Shown here: positions 27,134 through 35,769 of the stretch, in pieces | Layout: the number at the start of each line of letters is the position of its first letter | Numbering within the stretch: the first letter of the stretch is position 1 | NCBI GenBank assembly: GCA_030267325.1 | Contig: JAJDJS010000017.1 | Location: forward strand, 1 to 54,378 | From: Desulfosarcina sp. OttesenSCG-928-A07 | GTDB lineage: Bacteria; Desulfobacterota; Desulfobacteria; Desulfobacterales; Desulfosarcinaceae | Reading direction: 5' to 3' | DNA length: 54,378 bases | Notes under the pieces: model-generated | What the model saw: only the letters and a program-made list of their open reading frames with translations | What the model was told of the DNA's origin: nothing | The model's database searches: none | Translations under genes and position numbers: made by a program

Positions 27134-28576
27134 ATGATTGTACCTGTTATTCTGGCAGGCGGCAGCGGCACCCGGCTGTGGCCCCTTTCCCGCTCCCTGT
27201 ACCCCAAACAGCTCATCAAGCTGGTGAATAATCACACCCTGTTCCAGAATACAGTCCGGCGCCTGGAAGGCCTTACCGAAACCGCACCACCAATTGTTGT
27301 CTGCAACACTGAATACCGCTTCATGGTGGCCGATCAATTGCGTCAGATGAATATTTCTGCCGACGCCATCATTCTGGAGCCTGTGGGCCGAAACACCGCG
27401 CCGGCAATGGCCGTGGCTGCCCTGTGGGCCACCCGGGCCGGAAGCGACCCGGTTCTTCTGATACTTCCGGCAGATCACCATATTGAGGATACCGACGCAT
27501 TTCAAAAAGCCCTGACCATCGGCTACAAACATGCCCAGGCTGACCGGTTGGTCACCTTCGGCGTTGTGCCCCGGTCGCCAGAAACCGGTTATGGGTATAT
27601 CAAGGCGGGTGAGCCAATTTCCGCTCCTGGACGAAAGCCCACCGCCTATTCCATTTCCGCTTTTGTTGAAAAGCCGGACCTGGTCGCTGCCAAACGCTAT
27701 GTATATGCACGAAATTACTGCTGGAACAGCGGCATGTTCATGTTTACCGCCTCAAAGGCGCTGGCGGCCCTGGAGCAGTTTGCGCCGGATATGGTCGCCG
27801 CCTGTCGCCTTGCCGTTGAACGGGGAATTACGGATCTGGATTTTTTCCGACTGGATAAAGCGGCTTTTTCCGAGTGTCCTGCAGATTCCATTGATTATGC
27901 CATCATGGAAAAAACAGATAAAGGCGCCATGGTGCCCATGTCCGCCGGATGGAACGATCTGGGATCATGGGAAGCCTTGTGGCAGGTGGGCGAAAAAGAT
28001 TCGGCCAACAACGTGATCCAGGGCGATGTAATCGTAGAAGACGTTACCGATTCCTATCTCCACGCTGAAAGCCGTCTGGTTGCGGCCGTTGGTTTAAAAG
28101 ACCATGTGGTGGTGGAAACCGAAGATTCGGTGCTCATCGCCCCTCGGAAGGAGGTTCAGGAGGTCAAAAAGCTTGTGGACCAGCTCAAAGCCAAGGGGCG
28201 AGCCGAAACCCGGGCCCATAAGCGCATGTACCGGCCCTGGGGCATTATGGCTCAACTGGCTTCCGGAAACCGGTTTCGGATCAACCGCCTTTCCATCAAT
28301 CCAGGTGCGTCCATTTCCCTGCAAAAACATTACAACCGATGTGAACATTGGACCATCGTGCATGGCACAGCCCTTGTGACCTGCGGCGACAAACAGTTTA
28401 TACTCAAAGAAGACCATTCTACCTATATTTCTGCCGGTATCGCCCATTGCCTGAAAAACCCGGGACGCATTCCTCTGGACGTCATTGAAGTACAGACCGG
28501 TTCGTATATCGGCAAAGATGATGTGGTCCGGGAAGACATCGCTCCCGCTCCGGAGATAGATCCGGACTTGTTGTAA
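27134..28576 (+). CDS. manC: Mannose-1-phosphate guanylyltransferase / mannose-6-phosphate isomerase
   Basis: A two-domain enzyme of GDP-mannose synthesis. The 480-residue protein has the nucleotidyltransferase domain with LAGGSGTRLWPLSR (6-19), FVEKPD and NYCWNSGMFMF, and a C-terminal cupin of the type II isomerase family (RPWG, NPGASISLQKHYNR, CEHW). I start at 27134 because AAAAGGA lies 12 bases upstream and MIVPVILAGGS is the family start; an earlier in-frame ATG at 27110 is less likely. GDP-mannose would feed the envelope sugar genes at 33-43 kb, though the genes are not adjacent. Confidence 0.95.
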   Translation: MIVPVILAGGSGTRLWPLSRSLYPKQLIKLVNNHTLFQNTVRRLEGLTETAPPIVVCNTEYRFMVADQLRQMNISADAIILEPVGRNTAPAMAVAALWATRAGSDPVLLILPADHHIEDTDAFQKALTIGYKHAQADRLVTFGVVPRSPETGYGYIKAGEPISAPGRKPTAYSISAFVEKPDLVAAKRYVYARNYCWNSGMFMFTASKALAALEQFAPDMVAACRLAVERGITDLDFFRLDKAAFSECPADSIDYAIMEKTDKGAMVPMSAGWNDLGSWEALWQVGEKDSANNVIQGDVIVEDVTDSYLHAESRLVAAVGLKDHVVVETEDSVLIAPRKEVQEVKKLVDQLKAKGRAETRAHKRMYRPWGIMAQLASGNRFRINRLSINPGASISLQKHYNRCEHWTIVHGTALVTCGDKQFILKEDHSTYISAGIAHCLKNPGRIPLDVIEVQTGSYIGKDDVVREDIAPAPEIDPDLL

Positions 28577-28670
28577 CCCCAATGAAAAATACAGCCATGC
28601 GGCTGGACAACCGTTTAACCGCCACCTGCTCTTCCCAACGGGCGTGGGAGCGAAAAAAGAAGGACGCGTC

Positions 28671-29954
28671 ATGAAAACCGATATTTCCAGACAGTTATTT
28701 GACCGTGCCAGACCCCTGATTCCCGGCGGCGTGAACAGTCCGGTCCGGGCATGCCGATCTGTTGGGACAGATCCCCTTTTTATCTGCGAGGCAAACGGAT
28801 GCCGGCTGACGGATGTGGACGGCAATGTCTTCATCGACTATGTGGGGTCCTGGGGGCCAATGATTGTGGGGCATCGCCATCCCAAAGTGGTCGCCGCCCT
28901 TTCCGATGCGCTTTCCCGCGGCACCAGCTACGGCGCACCCACCGAACTGGAGATTGAGCTGGCTGAACAGGTCTGTGCGGCAGTGCCGTCCGTTGAAATG
29001 ATCCGGATGGTCAACTCCGGAACCGAGGCCACCATGAGCGCCATCCGACTGGCCAGGGGCTATACCCAAAGAAATACCATCATCAAATTTGACGGATGTT
29101 ACCATGGCCATGCCGATGCCCTGCTGGTGGAAGCCGGATCCGGTGTGGCCACTCTTCAGATTCCCGGAAGTTCCGGTGTGCCCTCCGCCTTTATTGCAGA
29201 AACCCTGTCGCTTCCCTACAATGATGTGGACACATTTTCAGAGGTGATGCAAAAAAAAGGAGATGACATCGCCTGCGTGATCGTGGAGCCGATTGCCGGA
29301 AACATGGGGCTGGTTCCGCCGATTTCACCTTTTCTGGAAACCCTTCGCAGGCTCACGGAAAAACACGGGGCACTCTTGATTTTTGACGAGGTGATGACCG
29401 GGTTCCGGGTGGCCCTGGGCGGAGCCCAGCAGCGATTTGGCATTTTTCCCGATCTTTCCTGTTTTGGAAAAATCATCGGCGGCGGACTGCCTGTGGGCGC
29501 CTATGGCGGCAGGCGGGAAATCATGGAACAAATCGCGCCGACAGGCCCGGTGTATCAGGCCGGCACCCTTTCCGGAAATCCCTTGGCCATGGCCGCAGGC
29601 ATTGCCACCTTGGCCTTGATTTCCGAGCCCGGTTTTTACGATACCCTGGAAGCCCGTTCCCACAGGCTGATCACTGGCCTTGCAGAAAGGGCTGAAAAAG
29701 CGGGAATTCCCGTTTCCTGCGCCCAGGTGGGGGCAATGCTGGGTCTCTTTTTTACAGACCAGCCGGTTAAAAATTATGCGGATGCCAAAACATCCGATCT
29801 TTCTCGATTTTCAGCCTATTATAAGGGAATGCGGGAAAACGGGGTGTATCTGGCGCCTTCCCAGTTTGAGGCATTTTTTATCTCCTCCGCCCATGATGAT
29901 ACGGCCATTGATCAGACTTTGGCTGCTGCGGAAACGGTTTTTTCCTGTATGTGA
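28671..29954 (+). CDS. hemL: Glutamate-1-semialdehyde 2,1-aminomutase
   Basis: HemL makes 5-aminolevulinate from glutamate-1-semialdehyde in the C5 haem and cobamide route. The 427-residue PLP enzyme starts MKTDISRQLFDRARPLIPGG and has NSGTEATMSAIRLAR, YHGHADAL, IFDEVMTGFR and the Schiff-base Lys in FGKIIGGGLPVGAYGG (K267). Start at 28671 has GAAGGACG upstream; the ATG at 28644 is less likely. Cobalamin and haem are both needed by a sulfate reducer, and the B12-binding radical SAM gene in this window would use a cobamide. Confidence 0.95.
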   Translation: MKTDISRQLFDRARPLIPGGVNSPVRACRSVGTDPLFICEANGCRLTDVDGNVFIDYVGSWGPMIVGHRHPKVVAALSDALSRGTSYGAPTELEIELAEQVCAAVPSVEMIRMVNSGTEATMSAIRLARGYTQRNTIIKFDGCYHGHADALLVEAGSGVATLQIPGSSGVPSAFIAETLSLPYNDVDTFSEVMQKKGDDIACVIVEPIAGNMGLVPPISPFLETLRRLTEKHGALLIFDEVMTGFRVALGGAQQRFGIFPDLSCFGKIIGGGLPVGAYGGRREIMEQIAPTGPVYQAGTLSGNPLAMAAGIATLALISEPGFYDTLEARSHRLITGLAERAEKAGIPVSCAQVGAMLGLFFTDQPVKNYADAKTSDLSRFSAYYKGMRENGVYLAPSQFEAFFISSAHDDTAIDQTLAAAETVFSCM

Positions 29955-30054
29955 CATCTCTTTTTCTTTGCATCACCCGTCACGGGCGGGGATAAAAGCG
30001 GTTTCTGACCGCGTTTTATAGATAAGCAAGCGAACAAATTACGAGGATATGGGA

Positions 30055-31707
30055 GTGGCCCTGAAAAACGGATTGACCCTGAATCACGGCTGGTGGAAAC
30101 CAGATCATCAGTTACCGGAAACCGGCGATGAGGCATGGCAACGGGCATTGCGGGATCTTTCAAAACCCCTTTACTGTGTGCAGGCGGACGGACGGCTTGC
30201 TGTTTCCCAGGATGGAACAGCCTTTCTGGGTCCGGCAGATGTTTCTGACCCCCTCCCCTACCCGCTTGCAGGATGGGCCCCGGCGTTTTCCCTGACTGAA
30301 CTGGGAGATAAAGGGTTTAAAGCAGATCATGGCCTGAAGCTGGCCTATATCTGCGGGGCCATGGCCAACGGCATTACCTCCACCGCCATGGTGGAGGCTG
30401 CCGGAAAAGCCGGCATGATCGGATTTTTCGGCGCGGGCGGCCTGTCCATTGACCAGGTGGAGGCCGCCATTCATACACTTCAGAATCGGCGGGATCCCAT
30501 TCCCTACGGCTTCAACCTGATCCACAGCCCCAATGATATGGCCCTGGAACAACGCGTGGTGGATCTTTATATCAACAGGGGCGTTCATCTGGTTTCCGCT
30601 TCCGCCTATATGGATATCACCCTGCCGCTGGCAGCTTACCGGGTTCACGGTATCCACCGGGGTCATGACGGCCAAATCGTGTGTCCGAACCGGATCATTG
30701 CCAAAATTTCCCGTGAAGAAGTGGCCCGCAAATTTTTTTCCCCACCACCTGAAAAGTTTTTAAAAATCCTTGTGGAACAGGGAAACATCACAACCCATCA
30801 GGCTGAACTGGCCCGGCAAATCCCCATGGCCCAGGACATGACAGCAGAAGCGGATTCCGGCGGCCATACGGACAACCGGCCTGCCCTGTGTCTTTTCCCG
30901 ACCCTTTTGGCCATTCGGGATGAAATGGCCGACAAGTTTGGCTATGGCATGCTCCTTCGGGTAGGCATTGCCGGCGGCATTGCCACGCCGGAATCTGCTG
31001 CCGCTGCTTTTGCCATGGGCGCGGCGTGGATTCTGACCGGGTCTGTCAACCAGTCCTGCGTTGAAGCAGACACGTCTCCCCAGGTGAAAAAAATGCTGGC
31101 CGATGCCCGGCAGGCGGACATCACCATGGCCCCGGCCGCAGACATGTTTGAAATGGGGGTTAAGGTGCAGGTTCTCAAACGGGGCACCCTGTTTTCCCTG
31201 CGCGGGGCAAAACTTTATGAAATTTACCGAAATTATGACCGGTTTTCGGATGTTCCGGAAAACCAGCGCAAAGTGGTGGAAGAGACGGTTTTGAAATGTG
31301 GTTTTGAGGAAGAATGGGAAAATACCCGGAATTTTTTCATGCACCGGGATCCCTCCCAGGTGGAGCGGGCAGAAAAAGACCCCAAACACAAAATGGCTCT
31401 GGTGTTTCGGTCCTATCTGGGACAAGCCGCCATCTGGGCCAAAAAGGGCCTTCCAGACCGGGTCATTGATTACCAGATCTGGTGCGGTCCGGCCATGGGC
31501 GCATTTAATGAGTGGGTCCGGGGAAGTTATCTGGAGGCCCCTCAAAACCGCACGGTGGTGGGGGTTGGCCTGAATCTCTTGCATGGCGCAGCAGTGATGG
31601 GACGGCTGAACACCCTGCGGCATCAGGGGGCCCAAATCCCGGAATTTCCCAACTTGCTGGCACCGGTCCCGGAAGATGAGATCCGGCGGCTTGTGCCGGC
31701 AATATAA
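30055..31707 (+). CDS. pfaD: PfaD-family FMN-dependent enoyl reductase
   Basis: PfaD proteins are FMN enoyl reductases of the nitronate-monooxygenase (NPD) barrel family that act in trans on polyunsaturated fatty-acid and polyketide synthases. The 550-residue protein has the barrel (VEAAGKAGMIGFFGAGGLS, DPIPYGFNLIHSPND, MDITLPL, LRVGIAGGIATPES, GAAWILTGSVNQ) and a long C-terminal helical part (YRNYDRFSDVPENQRK, WCGPAMGAFNEWVRGSYLE). I start at the GTG at 30055, seven bases from GAGGA; the ATG at 30049 is only one base from it. There is no pfaABC-type megasynthase beside it, which is unusual. Confidence 0.85.
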   Translation: MALKNGLTLNHGWWKPDHQLPETGDEAWQRALRDLSKPLYCVQADGRLAVSQDGTAFLGPADVSDPLPYPLAGWAPAFSLTELGDKGFKADHGLKLAYICGAMANGITSTAMVEAAGKAGMIGFFGAGGLSIDQVEAAIHTLQNRRDPIPYGFNLIHSPNDMALEQRVVDLYINRGVHLVSASAYMDITLPLAAYRVHGIHRGHDGQIVCPNRIIAKISREEVARKFFSPPPEKFLKILVEQGNITTHQAELARQIPMAQDMTAEADSGGHTDNRPALCLFPTLLAIRDEMADKFGYGMLLRVGIAGGIATPESAAAAFAMGAAWILTGSVNQSCVEADTSPQVKKMLADARQADITMAPAADMFEMGVKVQVLKRGTLFSLRGAKLYEIYRNYDRFSDVPENQRKVVEETVLKCGFEEEWENTRNFFMHRDPSQVERAEKDPKHKMALVFRSYLGQAAIWAKKGLPDRVIDYQIWCGPAMGAFNEWVRGSYLEAPQNRTVVGVGLNLLHGAAVMGRLNTLRHQGAQIPEFPNLLAPVPEDEIRRLVPAI

Positions 31708-31765
31708 AGGTTGGCGCGCGCATGTCCCCCTTCCCCGACTCGCTTTTCAGACAAGGCAGGCAATC

Positions 31766-33034
31766 ATGAAATACCAACTGGATGACAAACCCGGCATCGG
31801 CGCCATGGTGCTGTACGGCCTTCAGTGGTGGGTGGTGTCCCTGCCCTGCGTGGTGATCATGGGCGTTGTGGTGGCCCGGCTTCACTATACTGACATCGGC
31901 GCCCAGACCTTTTATCTGCAAAAGCTTTTTGGGGTGATGGGCACAGCCACCCTGGTCCAAATTTTTATGGGTCACCGTCTCCCGCTGGTGGTAGGCCCTG
32001 CCGCCACCTTGCTGGTGGGGATTGTCGCCGCCACCGCATCCAGCATCAACGCCGTCTATACCGCTATTTTAGCGGGCGGGGCCATCCTTGCCGTTATCGG
32101 GTACAGTGGCCTCATGACCCGGCTGCGATTTTTCTTCACCCCCCGGATCATTGCGGTGATTTTGATCCTCATTGCCTTTACCCTCTGCCCCACTATTCTG
32201 AAACTTGTGTTTCCCGGCCCGGACCACGCCATTTTTCATCTGTGTTTTGCACTGACCACTGTTGGTGTTCTGATTTTATGGAATACCTGGGCGCCCGGCG
32301 TATGGAAATCCATGACCGTGATCATCGGCATTGCCGGCGGCACCCTGGTGTATCTGCTGGTTCTGGGCACGCCGTCCCTGGGCACTGCGGGCGCGGACCC
32401 GGAATCGTATTTCCTGTTTCTTCCCCGGCTTGAATTTCACATGGGGACGCTGTTTTCCTTTGTGTTCTGTTTTCTGGCCCTGATCATCAATGAGCTGGGG
32501 TCCATCGAATCCGTGGGCCACATGCTGAAGGCAGACACCATGGCCCCCAGAATCCGCAGCGGCATGGGACTCCAGGGATTGGCCAATATGGCGGCGGGCG
32601 GACTTGGCGTCATCGGACCCGTGGATTTTTCCCTCAGCGCCGGGGTGATTGCCGCCACTGGCTGCGCCTCGCGGTTTACCCTGGCCCCGGCAGGCGTGGG
32701 GCTTGTTTTATGTGCCTTTATTCCGCAGCTCGTGTTGCTGCTCTCCCACATTCCCAGCCCGGTCATGGGCGCGTTGATGCTCTATTTGATGTCTGCCCAG
32801 CTAGCCAGCGGACTTGCCATGCTGGTGTCGGAAAAAGGCGTAACGGATTTTAACAGCGGCATCACGGTCAGCCTGCCCCTGATGGTGGGCATTCTGATTT
32901 CCTTTGCCCCGCCCGAGGTGATGAGCCGGTTTCCGGAGCTGATCCGGCCCATTATCGGAAACGGATTTGCCATGGGAACCCTGACTGTGGTCATTCTGGA
33001 ACACATCGTGTTCAGGAAGGGGAAAGAGAACTGA
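31766..33034 (+). CDS. NCS2-family xanthine/uracil permease
   Basis: A membrane transporter of purines or pyrimidines. The 422-residue protein begins MKYQLDDKPGIGAMVLYGLQ, a typical NCS2 opening, and has about twelve hydrophobic segments. The region LIINELGSIESVGHML contains a Glu in the family's binding motif and is followed by GLQGLANMAAGGLGVIG. Start at 31766 with AAGGCAGG upstream; the longer frame back to 31676 is not used. It begins 58 bases after pfaD. The exact substrate cannot be told. No riboswitch is visible ahead of it. Confidence 0.85.
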   Translation: MKYQLDDKPGIGAMVLYGLQWWVVSLPCVVIMGVVVARLHYTDIGAQTFYLQKLFGVMGTATLVQIFMGHRLPLVVGPAATLLVGIVAATASSINAVYTAILAGGAILAVIGYSGLMTRLRFFFTPRIIAVILILIAFTLCPTILKLVFPGPDHAIFHLCFALTTVGVLILWNTWAPGVWKSMTVIIGIAGGTLVYLLVLGTPSLGTAGADPESYFLFLPRLEFHMGTLFSFVFCFLALIINELGSIESVGHMLKADTMAPRIRSGMGLQGLANMAAGGLGVIGPVDFSLSAGVIAATGCASRFTLAPAGVGLVLCAFIPQLVLLLSHIPSPVMGALMLYLMSAQLASGLAMLVSEKGVTDFNSGITVSLPLMVGILISFAPPEVMSRFPELIRPIIGNGFAMGTLTVVILEHIVFRKGKEN

Positions 33035-33069
33035 AAAGCTGATTTCACGACGCCTGCTAGTTCAGATGT

Positions 33070-34440
33070 TTATCCCAATTCTTTTTTTACAACCCACGCG
33101 ATCTCTTCGCAGAGGCTTCGGGTTTCCGTTTCGGTGGGGCCTTCCACCATGACCCGGCACTGGGACTGGGTCCCTGAATACCGTACCAGCACCCGCCCGT
33201 TTTCGCCCAGCTTGGATTCCACATGGGAAATGACCTTCACTAAGTCCGGAATCTGATCCAAAGGCGGTTTGGATGAAACATCCACATTGATGAGGCATTG
33301 GGGATAAACCGTCATGATGGTGGACAATTCGGATAGGGGTGTATTGGACCGGCGTACCGCATTCAAAAGATTCAAGGCTGCCAGCATCCCGTCTCCGGTG
33401 GTGTGGGAGTTTAAAAAAATCAGGTGTCCTGAATCTTCACCTCCCAAAACAGCGCCGGTTTTGCGCATTTCTTCCACCACATGGCGATCCCCCACACTTG
33501 CTTGAATATGACGAACACCCATTTTTTTGAGCGCCGTCCCAAATCCCATGTTGCTCATGACCGTTGAAACCACCACCTGATTGTTTAGTATTCCCCTTTC
33601 CATCATGGATTTTGCACAAACAGCCATGATCTGATCACCGGAAAGGGATTTTCCGTTTTCATCCACAACAATCAGGCGATCCGCATCCCCGTCAAAGGCA
33701 AGGCCGATATCCACTTTTTCGGCCACAACACGGGCGGACAAGGTCCCTGTATGCTGAGACCCGCAGTTTTCATTGATATTGATGCCGTTGGGATTGCAGC
33801 ATATCGCTGTTACCTGAGCCCCCAGTTCACGGAAAAGTTTCGGTGCCACCTTACTTGCCGCACCATGGGCGCAATCCATCACCAGACGGACACCTTCAAG
33901 GGAAAATCCGCTTCCCATGCACTCACGCAAAAAACCGCAGTACCGGTCAGCCGCATCGTCCATACGGAAGATGGTGCCGAGGCGGGAGACGGTTCGGCTT
34001 TTCCGGTAAAGGGGATCGCTTTCCAGAATCTCGTGTTCGATGCGGGCTTCATCATCATCGGAAAGCTTGAATCCATCGGATCTGAAAAGCTTGATGCCAT
34101 TATCCCCATAGGGATTGTGGGAAGCAGAAATCATAATACCGGCATCATAGTTTCCAGATCGTGTGAGATAGGCAAGCCCTGGTGTGGGAATGATTTCGGC
34201 AATCCGCACATCATGTCCCATGGAACAGATTCCGGCAGAGATCGCAAAAACCAGCATATCCCCGGAAATACGGGTATCCCGGCCAATGACAAACCGTCCC
34301 TTTTCTGTCTGGCCACAAAAAAAATCAGCAATCGCTCTGCCCGCTTTGATGGCGGTTTCAGCGTCCAGGGGATATTGGTTGGCCACGCCTCTGATGCCAT
34401 CTGTACCAAAAAGTTTGTTCACCTGGGATTCCGCTTTCAT
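33070..34440 (-). CDS. glmM: Phosphoglucosamine mutase
   Basis: GlmM converts glucosamine-6-phosphate to glucosamine-1-phosphate for UDP-GlcNAc. The 456-residue protein has NKLFGTDGIRGVANQYPL, the phospho-serine loop in ISASHNPYGDNG (S107), the metal loop FDGDADRL near 247, and the sugar-binding GGEDSGH. The C-terminal domain with RYSGTQSQCRVMVEG is complete. It stands just downstream of the beta-helix gene on the same strand, which fits sugar-nucleotide supply. The start at 34440 could also be a GTG nearby that gives VNKLFGTDGIRG. Confidence 0.95.
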   Translation of the reverse strand: MKAESQVNKLFGTDGIRGVANQYPLDAETAIKAGRAIADFFCGQTEKGRFVIGRDTRISGDMLVFAISAGICSMGHDVRIAEIIPTPGLAYLTRSGNYDAGIMISASHNPYGDNGIKLFRSDGFKLSDDDEARIEHEILESDPLYRKSRTVSRLGTIFRMDDAADRYCGFLRECMGSGFSLEGVRLVMDCAHGAASKVAPKLFRELGAQVTAICCNPNGININENCGSQHTGTLSARVVAEKVDIGLAFDGDADRLIVVDENGKSLSGDQIMAVCAKSMMERGILNNQVVVSTVMSNMGFGTALKKMGVRHIQASVGDRHVVEEMRKTGAVLGGEDSGHLIFLNSHTTGDGMLAALNLLNAVRRSNTPLSELSTIMTVYPQCLINVDVSSKPPLDQIPDLVKVISHVESKLGENGRVLVRYSGTQSQCRVMVEGPTETETRSLCEEIAWVVKKELG

Positions 34441-34584
34441 TTATTTGACATCTGGAACAGACATCCGAAGACATGAAGAAAGGTGTTCATGTGGCAACCC
34501 ATGACATCATTGAGGACTCACCATGCTTTTGACTGGGTATTTGGATGCATGGAAGACTCCCTCTAAATGCGTCAGGCCGAATTG

Positions 34585-35769
34585 TCAGCTACCTATGGCC
34601 GGAAACAGGGAAAACAGATCCTCCCCCACCTGATTTACAATTTCTTGCAGCCAGCCGGTACATGCGGAGGCCGCTTCAGGCGCCAGGTTCTGAATCACAT
34701 CAAGGTAATTTGCAGTTACGGCTTTTTGGGAAAAAACAGCATGCACTGTTTTATCCCGGCAGTCATCCATGGTGCTGAGCCAATGTGAAACAATGGTTTT
34801 GACATGGTGCGCGTTGGCATGCAGTTCGGTTTTCTGTTGGATCAGCCGGGGATTTGCGTTTTTTTCGAACTTTTCCAGGTAAGACCGCAAAGAAGGTTCC
34901 ATTTTTCCACAAAAAACAGAAAATTGTTTTACCCGTTCGAAAATGGCAGTCTCGAGAACTTCCACCAGCCCCTTATGAAGGGCGGCCGGGTAAGACTTTC
35001 CGACAAACATCCCCCGCACATGGGTGTACCAGGCCATAAGGGCCACCAGGTTACCCATATACAAAATGTTGTTTGTCACCTGCCGGCTCACGGACGCATA
35101 AATACCGGTCGTATAGGGAAGTGCGCCTCCCCTTCCCTTTCCCTCCAAAATCAAATGACCGGGTTTAAGCTGGTCTTTTCGGCAAATAGACCCGGCCGCC
35201 GTAACAGTTCCATAGGCAATCCGGCAGGGCCCGACCATTCCCCCCTGTCCGCCCAGAAAAATCGGCGGCTGGTTCAGCATCACGCCGGACGGCACATCGC
35301 CGATCAATGACGCGGTTGCCTTGTCCTGATTGGGCGTATAATTGAAATGGATGTAGGAACTTCCCACTTCACTGTGATTTTTCCGGCTGGTGCCGCCGGC
35401 CATCAGGCAATCACAAAAATTGATCAGACTGCCGAGGGTAACAAAAGGAAAGAGAATCGTCTGCTTGAGTCCCACCGTATGGGCGATGCTGGCCTGTTCT
35501 TCCAGGATGGTGCCGCCTCGCACATGGGCGCCGGATCCTGCCTCAGCGCCTTCCAGAAACACCGCGTTTTCAAAATATCCACCCTTGAGTTTCACGCCAG
35601 GACCGACATAGCAGTTGTGAATCGTCACCGGCGCTTCATGGCCCAGCTCAACACCCTGACAGATCAGGGTGTTTTCTCCCCTCACCCTGCAACCGGGATG
35701 GATAACAGCATGGGGTGAGATGCGTTCCATCCGCACAGTGTCGTCAATTATCGAATTTTTTGAAGGCAT
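34585..35769 (-). CDS. Left-handed beta-helix protein, GlmU-like
   Basis: A 394-residue protein whose first 250 residues show hexapeptide-repeat beta-helix texture (ISPHAVIHPGCRVRGENTLI, GAEAGSGAHVRGG), and later GSLINFCDCLMAGGTSRKNHSEVG. Such helices are seen in the acetyltransferase half of GlmU and in sugar acyltransferases. The first half has no nucleotidyltransferase LGxGxGTRM motif, so it is not a whole GlmU. The C-terminal 120 residues look helical (MEPSLRSYLEKFEKN, VKTIVSHWLSTMDDC). It overlaps the WecA-CapD fusion gene by 22 bases and lies upstream of glmM. Likely a sugar-related acyltransferase or a structural partner; unproven. Confidence 0.55.
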   Translation of the reverse strand: MPSKNSIIDDTVRMERISPHAVIHPGCRVRGENTLICQGVELGHEAPVTIHNCYVGPGVKLKGGYFENAVFLEGAEAGSGAHVRGGTILEEQASIAHTVGLKQTILFPFVTLGSLINFCDCLMAGGTSRKNHSEVGSSYIHFNYTPNQDKATASLIGDVPSGVMLNQPPIFLGGQGGMVGPCRIAYGTVTAAGSICRKDQLKPGHLILEGKGRGGALPYTTGIYASVSRQVTNNILYMGNLVALMAWYTHVRGMFVGKSYPAALHKGLVEVLETAIFERVKQFSVFCGKMEPSLRSYLEKFEKNANPRLIQQKTELHANAHHVKTIVSHWLSTMDDCRDKTVHAVFSQKAVTANYLDVIQNLAPEAASACTGWLQEIVNQVGEDLFSLFPAIGS

